The notes beneath the pieces were generated by a model. That model made no database searches and had not been told where the DNA came from. It worked only from the letters and a program-made list of their open reading frames with translations. From positions 1-39,283 of the forward strand of contig CAINOC010000031.1 in assembly GCA_903851385.1 (NCBI GenBank): a stretch of 39,283 nt of DNA, read 5' to 3'. A program made the translations under genes and the position numbers. Position 1 is the first letter of the stretch, and every line of letters starts with the position of its first letter. Source of the DNA: an uncultured Chlorobiaceae bacterium (GTDB lineage: Bacteria > Bacteroidota > Chlorobiia > Chlorobiales > Chlorobiaceae). Shown piece after piece: positions 11,901-17,176 of this stretch.

Positions 11901-13418
11901 CTTGCTCATCTCTTCAGTGAGTTTTGAGATAACTTTACTCCATTGAGCTGAATCTTCGTGCCATCTCGTCGAAACAGCAAGACGTTTGGTATCCCAATAC
12001 CGATCAAGAAGTTCCTTTTGAGTAATGAATATTGGTGCGTTTTCTTTCGCCAACCCTGACTCAACGAATAAAGAAAGATTCTGAGGAAGTCTGAGAAGAT
12101 TAATTTGCTTGGTGGAAAGTTTAGCAAGATCGCCTCCTTCAGCAAAAATTACGTTCTTTACCTCTTCTTCAGTAAAAAGATCTAACAAAACAGGAGATTC
12201 ATTAGCAGGGAGAAGCGTTCTAATCCGGTTGTCATGCTCGAAATCAAACTGCCTGCAGGCCATCACGAGGTGTATCTGCCGAGATGCACTTAAACCACGA
12301 ACCTCTTCAGCCAAAGCTGCAACAACTTCAAAAAAATCTGGATGTCTACCAGATGTCGCACTAACAAAATCAAGTTGATCAATCACAAGCGCCACTGCCT
12401 GCTCGGGATAACATTGAGAAAGAAGAATCGCGGGCGATTCAGGAAGATTGAGTTTCTGACCGAGTGCTTCGGTTGAGGCGACTGGCTCAATACAATCCAA
12501 GCGAAATGCAAGAACAGGAATATCTGCAGCAATCAACCCTTCAACTACTTGCAACATAGCAGCGCTTTTTCCACCCCCTGCCTGAGCTGTAATCAGTATA
12601 TCAAGGGAACTCTTGCTTGCTTTAATCCTTTCGACGATGTCTTTAGAAACTGGTCGAGGGAGGCCCCTACTACGAATAAGCTTAGCTCGCTGTCCTGCAG
12701 AATATGCGGCAGTAACGCCTTGCAAGGAGTCGCAAAGCTCTTTACTAACCGGCAATGTGCGGATAAAAACTTGATGTGATTCGAGATGTTTGAGGATGTC
12801 ATCAGCAGTTAACTTCCGGTGGATGCTTTCTGTGTATAGATCCCGCAGAAGTGACAATACTGTAATTGAAGGCCCAGCAAATAATACTTTGAATATCGAA
12901 AGCAAAAATGCCTCAATCGTTGATTCACGAGCACCCTCTACCCGCACTTTACACAAAAATCTAAAGACATCATTGCTCGCAGGATTTCCCAAATGCTTTT
13001 GAAGCTCATTGAAATTTTTTTTCGAACGTTCGGCAATAAGGAACTTACTTTGAAACTCCAGCAAATCATGCGCATGCCTTGCATTTTCCGAAAGGCATCG
13101 AAACTCTGGAGCATCACTGATTGACGCAAAAACGCATAATTCGCCAGCATCAACACACTTCCAAAAAAAATCGAGAATACCTTCTGTTTTCAGAAGTTTG
13201 AGTGACCAAGTTTTTTGGCTTAGCACTTGCCGCTTAGCTTGCCAGTTTTCTTTGATTCCTGCCCGATCAAGATAAAACTCTGCACCATCGATTCCCGGTT
13301 CCTCAATTCGGATCTCTTTAGCTTGGCCGTCAAGCACTTTACTCATTCCAAAGACACCCCAGAGGACTTCGTGAATATTACCAGCTTTATCTGCTGGACC
13401 ACCAGGTAGGGTGCTCAT
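8904..13418 (-). CDS. Putative nuclease-STAND ATPase-repeat protein (Avs-like defence candidate)
   Basis: A 1504-residue multidomain protein. Residues 6-66 suggest a PD-(D/E)XK nuclease: GGPADKAGNIHE with Glu17, then GIDGAEF with Asp44 and Glu47, then WQAKRQ with Gln60 and Lys62. Residues about 250-420 are a P-loop ATPase with Walker A AQAGGGKS (278-285), Walker B ALVIDQLD (343-350) and a following ACRQFDF segment, as in STAND/NACHT proteins. The remaining 1000 residues are helical; near 1366-1390 the pattern LFNDEDESVRRNAAHCFWYL looks HEAT-like. Effector, STAND switch and repeat sensor in this order match anti-phage Avs-type proteins, in which sensing triggers oligomerisation and nuclease activation. 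No partner gene is evident. A six-codon ORF with a strong ribosome site overlaps its start. Domain reading is by eye; the defence role is inferred. Confidence 0.7.
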   Translation of the reverse strand: MSTLPGGPADKAGNIHEVLWGVFGMSKVLDGQAKEIRIEEPGIDGAEFYLDRAGIKENWQAKRQVLSQKTWSLKLLKTEGILDFFWKCVDAGELCVFASISDAPEFRCLSENARHAHDLLEFQSKFLIAERSKKNFNELQKHLGNPASNDVFRFLCKVRVEGARESTIEAFLLSIFKVLFAGPSITVLSLLRDLYTESIHRKLTADDILKHLESHQVFIRTLPVSKELCDSLQGVTAAYSAGQRAKLIRSRGLPRPVSKDIVERIKASKSSLDILITAQAGGGKSAAMLQVVEGLIAADIPVLAFRLDCIEPVASTEALGQKLNLPESPAILLSQCYPEQAVALVIDQLDFVSATSGRHPDFFEVVAALAEEVRGLSASRQIHLVMACRQFDFEHDNRIRTLLPANESPVLLDLFTEEEVKNVIFAEGGDLAKLSTKQINLLRLPQNLSLFVESGLAKENAPIFITQKELLDRYWDTKRLAVSTRWHEDSAQWSKVISKLTEEMSKTEELSLPKAKLDEFSPEFLAVMVAEGVLSLVGQRYGFGHESLFDYCFARNIAKGDTEFFVMLESDHQELFRRAQLRQVLVYLRDADFLRYIQNIQQLLASRHIRPHLKLLVLELVANFPDSRDEEFNVLLPYLTSEFASLQIGVQNSDRIASRALEAFFGSRTLFVVADRLGYIMNWLKSRENSQSDLMTRYLLMRAESYGDRVAELLEPFVGKEGSWSDRLRSFMEWVGVHLGKSRRLFDLFLRLLDDGTLDKARAPIAVNSTFWSILYSLADDQPTWYAEVAAHWLNRQVTIAQALIPEGHESILRLDDQFGVENLIKCAAAVPQSVLEHVLPAVLHASESFMYSTHDGLIRDRIWTIRFRFEHISLSEAYLTSCEKAIEQIGTANPESLRPLVASLRESRLYIANNFLLPAFRSAPEIFADESMALLADEPERFHCGFSNSSFWSTRNLIEKCSALCSEDNFLKIELAILSFTTPYERSADGLQHRGSSAYELASALALNRCSSEARIQIAEWQMKFGASPRLSLVNEYFGPVSPIPKEVAQDMSDEQWLEAISMYNKEGSRFDIGHSKRGGASELAELFREFVKKDPDRFARLALRFPKDTNSSYVMNVLYGMKQEAVDPQLKLEVSRLEFNSNQTVCLMAALDLLGTIVGFHLPEDAILFIQKMATEHPDPEPNDSKEGDLLFRGFNSVRCHGLEAICELIFYDIAYLKEFEHTFELCIHDRNLAVRACAVNTIFAVMVHDPAKAIVLFKKLLEHDNNLLAAPSVERFLAEGLRQHPGDLIVIVERMLLSDTEGAMQAGGRLACLARLYHPSLDYLSEQALTGKLGCRIGAAEVASQNLVLPSCRSWCEPALLRLFNDEDESVRRNAAHCFWYLCHQPELQLADFDALISYFLFSQSFAEEPTFLLNALDNTRQRVPKTILDVCETFVAKCSEQARDIRTAIAGDEMLAGKLVFRAYAQLEAQPLRNRALNLIDEMCAEGLQSAGQHLTEFDR

Positions 13419-13449
13419 ATTGTTAAACGATGCATAATGTAATACCTCC
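13415..13449 (-). CDS. Six-codon leader ORF with GGAGG, overlapping the STAND gene start
   Basis: Reading right to left, GGAGG (13445-13449) is followed after 9 bases by ATG at 13435, which encodes MHRLTI and stops at TGA (13415-13417). That stop overlaps the ATG of the large protein (13418) as ATGA. The large gene has no Shine-Dalgarno of its own directly upstream. The arrangement suggests that ribosomes are loaded by the leader and re-initiate on the large ORF. The sequence facts are direct; the coupling is inferred. Confidence 0.5.
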
Positions 13450-13842
13450 GGACAAAGCGTGTATGGCCCTTGAGCAGATTATCAAGCGTCCAAGGTAAGG
13501 CACACACTGCTCACTAAATAAATCTTATTCTATGAATGGTGGATTGGGGAAAATAAGGTTAATGCTAATTCTATAACAACAAATCTATAGTACGGTGAAT
13601 GTTGTAAATTTGTTAACGGAAGAATATAAACCCTGCTCTGCCATCAAGCTTCATCGTCCTCGAAGCGGCTCACCAATTTGCCTGTTGAATGCAAATACTT
13701 GATTGTCATTAACACACCTGAAACCCACCACAAAGTAATTAGAAGTATATCGATAGTGTTTTTTATTTACTGTCGCAGTATAACAAACATTTTATAGCCT
13801 TCAAATACTGCAGAACGCATCATTAATGTTGTCGAATTGGGC
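13450..13842. other. AT-rich gene-poor spacer with one tiny minus-strand ORF
   Basis: About 390 bases upstream of the STAND gene, without a convincing gene. The only item is a 21-codon minus-strand ORF at 13644-13709 (MTIKYLHSTGKLVSRFEDDEA) with AGGTG five bases before its ATG. It may be a small protein or a remnant. The STAND promoter should lie here, but I could not pick one with confidence. Confidence 0.4.
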
Positions 13843-13902
13843 GAAATGAAAAAGCCCCAGACTCCGGGGCACGATTGCTGGGCATAATCGAGAGCGGATA
13901 CC
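13843..13902. repeat. Terminator-bearing repeat, copy A
   Basis: A stretch of about 60 nt shared with 14879-14939. Both contain AAAGCCCCAGACTCCGGG, then GGGCATAATC, then GCGGATACC in the same order, with differences in the middle. Copy A lies directly downstream of the decayed toxin-antitoxin locus. The left part contains a minus-strand terminator-like hairpin. Confidence 0.6.
13849..13870 (-). terminator. Intrinsic terminator (minus strand)
   Basis: On the minus strand, GCCCC (13866-13870) pairs with GGGGC (13854-13858) across a 7-nt loop and is followed by five T. It would end transcripts from the frameshifted antitoxin locus at 14.1-14.2 kb. Confidence 0.55.
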
Positions 13903-13910
13903 GGCCTGTG

Positions 13911-14057
13911 TCACCTTATTACATAAGGGGTCAGCATAATGTCATCAACCTCCCACTGGGACAAAAAAACAACATTAACCATTTTCCCGAGGTCGGCTAA
14001 ATGGTCGGCAGGCGACAGGGATTCCGAGCAGATACTTCGCTCCCTGAACAGTCCATC
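13911..14057 (-). pseudogene. Possible decayed toxin remnant
   Basis: Directly after the antitoxin-like frame, a minus-strand frame without a start codon stays open to TGA at 13911-13913. It ends in ADHLADLGKMV, then VVFLSQWEVDDIMLTPYVIR. The position, where a RelE/ParE toxin should be, and a faint likeness to the late part of such toxins suggest a remnant with deletions. The evidence is weak and homology was not tested. Confidence 0.3.
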
Positions 14058-14239
14058 TCACTCCAGCCATTTCGACATCCTTTCTTTCACTTCCGCATGC
14101 GAGATAGTATCACCAGCATCTGCCTGCTGGATTCCCCTCTCAACTTTCTTAAAAAAAGAAGACGCTCTATAGCCTCCTCAATTGTGGTATCGGCAGGAAG
14201 CGTTTCAACTGCTTGCAGAATTTTCTCTTTTGCCGTCAT
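14058..14239 (-). pseudogene. Frameshifted antitoxin
   Basis: From ATG at 14239, preceded by GGAG at a good spacing, the first frame reads MTAKEKILQAVETLPADTTI and continues EEAIERLLFL. In the next frame it continues KKVERGIQQADAGDTISHAE then VKERMSKWLE and stops at 14058. The joined product resembles short RelB-type antitoxins that end in a SHxEVKxRMxKWL-like tail. The switch falls at a homopolymer (seven T on the minus strand, just before AAGAAAG); one extra base there restores the whole frame. The frame as written would end early at a different stop. It may be a true mutation, a sequencing error, or slippage. The apparent toxin next to it also looks broken, favouring real decay. Confidence 0.65.
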
Positions 14240-14420
14240 GGCAAATCTCCTGACTTATGTGCTTGGTACCTGGAAATCATGGAGAAGAGACTGCTGGGGA
14301 AACTCACAATTCGGCAGGTAAAAAATTACTTTCAAGCTAAGTCACGGGTTGGAATAACACATCCCTTTTAATCCTGCAAGGTCTCACTTAGCAACACTTT
14401 CAGAATCATGTGTCTCATAA

Positions 14421-14633
14421 TTATACATCCTTATAATTTGATCCGTTACTAATGTGTTGAAGCAAAACAAATAATAAAGCTTCAGCAACATCATAACCTG
14501 CATTAATCAAATGGCTGTATAGCGCTTTCAAAAAGGGCCATGCATCTGGTATATAAGACAATCCATTCGATTCAGTAAGATCTGATATATCGACTGATTC
14601 AGTCTCAAGCGTGTCATAATTATAGAATTCCAT
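14421..14633 (-). CDS. Small hypothetical acidic protein
   Basis: About 70 residues from the ATG at 14633, which has GAGGGG just upstream (spacing short, 3-4 nt). A longer form from 14663 would add ten residues. I do not recognise the family. The first 30 residues are acidic (NYDTLETESVDISDLTES) and the rest is a mostly helical segment (WPFLKALYSHLINAGYDVAEALLFVLLQHI). It stands alone between decayed toxin-antitoxin sequence and repeat copy B, so it may be an accessory gene. Confidence 0.45.
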   Translation of the reverse strand: MEFYNYDTLETESVDISDLTESNGLSYIPDAWPFLKALYSHLINAGYDVAEALLFVLLQHISNGSNYKDV

Positions 14634-15035
14634 AAGCCCCTCTATAAAGTTATAGCATTTCAACTTTATAGGTCAATTACTATGCCAAACAAAAAGTTCA
14701 GACTGTAAACTTGACATACTTCAGCATCTTTATGGAGAATCCATGAATAACTTGATAAAGATCTTCTCGTATCACCAAATATGTTGAGAGACAAGAGAAT
14801 TCAATAGAGGCGCAACAGGAGCCATACTAAAGCAATCATAACCTGTAAAGCAGAACGTCAATCGGGTAGAATAAATGTGAAATGACAAAGCCCCAGACTC
14901 CGGGAAAGGGAATGCGGGGCATAATCAAGGGCGGATACCACCCTCTATGGCTTTGAAAAAAGAGAGCAGCTCGTAACTCTTAAGCAACAAAATTTGCAAA
15001 ACTGACACCCCAAATGCACGAATTACAGGAAAATG
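14634..15035. other. Gene-poor accessory spacer
   Basis: About 400 bases without a convincing gene. It contains repeat copy B (14879-14939). On the minus strand just before that copy, a short frame reads ELLSFFKAIEGGIRP and then stops; this faintly resembles the LLFLKKVERGIQQ part of the antitoxin at 14.2 kb. The likeness may be chance or the trace of a second lost module. Confidence 0.35.
14879..14939. repeat. Terminator-bearing repeat, copy B
   Basis: Second copy of the element at 13843-13902, in the same orientation, about 1.04 kb away. It keeps AAAGCCCCAGACTCCGGG, GGGGCATAATC and GCGGATACC, but has a longer middle (AAAGGGAATGC) that weakens the simple hairpin. GCCCC and GGGGC can still pair across a wider loop on the minus strand. 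Confidence 0.6.
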
Positions 15036-15080
15036 AAAAAAAGCCCCCTGGCTGAGAGCTTTATCCTATGCTTGCAGGGG
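15036..15080 (-). terminator. Probable intrinsic terminator after the Ser-rich membrane protein
   Basis: On the minus strand CCCCTG (15075-15080) pairs with CAGGGG (15045-15050) across a 24-nt loop, followed by a G/C pair region and seven T (15036-15042). It lies about 60 nt downstream of the stop of the 256-residue gene. The long loop lowers confidence. Confidence 0.5.
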
Positions 15081-15140
15081 ATTTATGTTCTGCTGATCGT
15101 CTTGCTTAAGATTTTCCTAATACATTGAGAGTAGTAATTA

Positions 15141-15911
15141 CTATTCAGGCATCATTTCATCCACCTGCCGCTTCAGACGGTCAAGTGTTGAATTAAGTGC
15201 CGCAAAATCAACCTTCCCTCCAGTTGTAACATTGTTGAATTGGGACTTCACCGATACAAGAAAGTTTGCGATATCTGAACCTAACGAATTAAAATCATTG
15301 ATTTTAGTATTGACCCCGTCGCTTAATTCAAGCAACTTTCCGATGATAGGGGCGAAAGTCTGTACGTCCCTTAGAAGAGGCTGTACGTCCGGGAATACTT
15401 TCTGTAAATCAGCCATGTTCGTAATTATTTTATGGTGAAAAGTTTCTGAACTGGCATGATAATTACTGTAGCTCTCTTTACTAACGCTCCCGTTACTGAC
15501 ACTGTCGATACCGACGCTCTCGTTACCTCCGCTCTTGTCACCGAGGCTCTCGATACTGTCACTCCTGAAACTTCCGCTCTCGTTACTGAGGCTCTTGTTT
15601 CCGGCGCTCTCGATACTGCTGTTCTGCTTACTGACGTTCTCGCTGAGTTGGGTTTCGCTTGAAGGGATGAGCGTTGAAGCTATAGACATTGTTTTGCTTA
15701 CCCCAGATCCGGATTGACTCTTTTGAACCGGATCTGCTTTATCTAACTCCGAAACAGATGTATCATCATCCTCAGTATGGTCTGGGTTATGTACTCGAGA
15801 CCCGAACGTATTCCAACCTAGGCTGCCATCTGCACGGACAGCCAGAATGAAGAACGTTATAACAGCAAAAACAAGTAGAAAACCACCAATGAGCTCAGGA
15901 ATTACTTGCAT
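15141..15911 (-). CDS. Membrane-anchored protein with Ser/Asn-rich repeats and helical C-terminus
   Basis: A 256-residue protein I do not recognise. It has an N-terminal membrane segment (about residues 7-26). A hydrophilic linker from about 55 to 165 is rich in Ser, Asn, Glu and Gly, with a loose six-residue period (for example SIESAG, SIESLG, NESVGI, DSVSNG). A C-terminal domain of about 90 residues is probably helical (DVQPLLRDVQ, APIIGKLLELSDGVNTKIND, LNSTLDRLKRQVDEMMP). The C-terminal domain is repeated as a separate small ORF at 16175-16453. The anchor plus flexible linker suggests the C-terminal domain is held away from the inner membrane, probably outside the cytoplasm (inference). 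A terminator-like hairpin follows the gene. Confidence 0.65.
   Translation of the reverse strand: MQVIPELIGGFLLVFAVITFFILAVRADGSLGWNTFGSRVHNPDHTEDDDTSVSELDKADPVQKSQSGSGVSKTMSIASTLIPSSETQLSENVSKQNSSIESAGNKSLSNESGSFRSDSIESLGDKSGGNESVGIDSVSNGSVSKESYSNYHASSETFHHKIITNMADLQKVFPDVQPLLRDVQTFAPIIGKLLELSDGVNTKINDFNSLGSDIANFLVSVKSQFNNVTTGGKVDFAALNSTLDRLKRQVDEMMPE
15470..15660. repeat. Degenerate 18-nt tandem repeats coding for the Ser-rich linker
   Basis: The linker DNA is made of imperfect units of about 18 nt, each variants of GCTCTCGNTACTGNNNCT on the plus strand. This matches the six-residue period of the protein. Units differ at many positions, so the array is old or under diversifying drift. The opposite strand is also open over this stretch because of the period-3 structure; this is a by-product, not evidence for a gene. 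Confidence 0.65.
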
Positions 15912-15974
15912 GTCCCTACCGTTTAATTGAAAAGCCAGCCATAAAACACAGCAATTTGAAGATTATTTCTATGA

Positions 15975-16169
15975 TTAGGAACGTTCAAAGCTTTTTTTTG
16001 TTCCTTCACTGAAATAGTCTTTTACCATTTGCATAGTCAGAGCCTCTTTGTCTGTTTCAGAAAACACTATGACTAATCCATAGATCATTACATTTCTGTA
16101 AACAAGGACCAGACCTTTACGCACTATTAGCTCGTATCTCAACAAATTGATACTGCACAAATAGCTCAA
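15975..16169 (-). CDS. Small hypothetical ORF between the two paralogues
   Basis: A 64-residue frame on the minus strand starting 5 nt after the stop of the truncated paralogue. The middle is hydrophobic (GLVLVYRNVMIYGLVIVF) and the C-terminus charged (DYFSEGTKKSFERS). There is no clear ribosome site and I do not recognise it. It may be a real small membrane protein coupled to the preceding ORF, or chance. Confidence 0.3.
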   Translation of the reverse strand: MSYLCSINLLRYELIVRKGLVLVYRNVMIYGLVIVFSETDKEALTMQMVKDYFSEGTKKSFERS

Positions 16170-16174
16170 AAGTA

Positions 16175-16453
16175 CTACTTGTTCGGTATCAGTTCCGCCA
16201 CCTGCCGCTCCAAGCGGTCGAGCGTTGAATTGAGTGCCGCAAAATCAACCTTCCCTCCAGTTGTAACATTATTGAATTGGGACTTCACCGATACAAGAAA
16301 GTTTGCGATATCTGAACCTAACGACGTAAACTCATTGATCTTAATATTGACCCTGTCGCTTAATTCAAGCAGCGTCTCGATGATAGGGGCGAAAGCCTGT
16401 ACGTCCTTTAGAAGAGGCTGCACGTCCGAGAATACTTTCTGTAAATCAGCCAT
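16175..16453 (-). CDS. Truncated tandem paralogue of the Ser-rich protein C-terminus
   Basis: This 92-residue ORF matches the last 91 residues of the 256-residue protein at 77 of 91 positions by my alignment. About 90 nt around 16220-16324 are almost identical to 15199-15293. Upstream, at 16510, a vestigial start (ATG CAA GTA ATT) like that of the long gene is fused to the DNA that precedes the C-terminal domain, but it closes at TAG after eight codons. The membrane anchor and linker are therefore missing. Any product would start at the internal Met, which has no visible Shine-Dalgarno, so the ORF may be a pseudogene or a soluble form. Confidence 0.55.
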   Translation of the reverse strand: MADLQKVFSDVQPLLKDVQAFAPIIETLLELSDRVNIKINEFTSLGSDIANFLVSVKSQFNNVTTGGKVDFAALNSTLDRLERQVAELIPNK

Positions 16454-16537
16454 GTTTGTATGTAAGTTTAAGTTGAAAAGGTTCTAAACTGTTGTGATAA
16501 TTACTTGCATGTTCCTACCATTTAGCCACTTAAAGAC

Positions 16538-17017
16538 TTATTTAACAAAAATCTCCAGAATCTCATAATGCAGTTCACCTTTAGGTACTGCGATCGAAAC
16601 TTTATCTCCAATCTCTTTTCCTATCAGCGCCCTTCCGACTGGAGAACGAACTGAAATTTTGCCTAAATCGGTATCTGCCTCTTCAGAAGAGACAAGGGTA
16701 TATTCAATGATCTCGTTGGGATCATCAAGATTTCGCAGTTTAACAGAGGTCAGAATATAGACCTTATCGGTCTTGATATGCTTCGGGTCGAGAATTGTTG
16801 CTGCTGCAAGCTTATTTTCAAGATCAGCAATGCGTGCTTCTGTATGTGACTGCTCCTCTCTTGCCGCGTCGTATTCAGCATTTTCGCTCAGATCACCATG
16901 GGCTCTTGCTTCAGCAATTTTTTCCAGAACTTCCCTTCTGGTTTCATGAACCAGCACATAGAGCTCCTCTTTCAGCCGGTTATATCCATCATTGGTCAGG
17001 TAAATTCTGTCAGTCAT
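16538..17017 (-). CDS. greA: Transcription elongation factor GreA
   Basis: A 159-residue protein of the standard GreA length. The N-terminal coiled-coil hairpin carries the acidic tip motif ([20 protein letters not shown], about residues 37-56), in which the DLSENAEY acidic residues support RNA cleavage by RNA polymerase. The C-terminal FKBP-like domain has [16 protein letters not shown]. GreA rescues backtracked RNA polymerase by stimulating cleavage of the transcript 3' end. It is separated from degP upstream by a strong terminator, so it has its own promoter in 17018-17095. Confidence 0.97.
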   Translation of the reverse strand: MTDRIYLTNDGYNRLKEELYVLVHETRREVLEKIAEARAHGDLSENAEYDAAREEQSHTEARIADLENKLAAATILDPKHIKTDKVYILTSVKLRNLDDPNEIIEYTLVSSEEADTDLGKISVRSPVGRALIGKEIGDKVSIAVPKGELHYEILEIFVK

Positions 17018-17095
17018 CTCTTGTACTGTTTTTGTTGAAAAAAAGAAATAGCTCGATTAGAGCAACTTGCCCGACAATCGGAGAGGATAGCATAC

Positions 17096-17135
17096 AAAAA
17101 AAAGTAAAGTCAGCTGATCCCTGCTGACTTTACTT
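17096..17135 (-). terminator. Strong intrinsic terminator of htrA/degP
   Basis: A perfect 13-bp stem: AAGTAAAGTCAGC (17102-17114) with GCTGACTTTACTT (17123-17135), loop of 8 nt. On the minus strand it is followed by a T-run (complement of A 17096-17103). It lies 42 nt after the degP stop. Confidence 0.85.
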
Positions 17136-17176
17136 CAAAGTAATGTACAACTCTTAATCCTTCAGGCAAAAAAACT

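Noticed and set aside
15470-15660. Possible CRISPR-like array
   Set aside because: Units are about 18 nt, contiguous, degenerate and without unique spacers; they code for a protein linker.
15456-15662. Plus-strand frame of 68 codons over the Ser-rich repeat
   Set aside because: The period of 18 nt keeps all frames open; the product (ALVTEAL-type repeats) is a mirror of the real linker.
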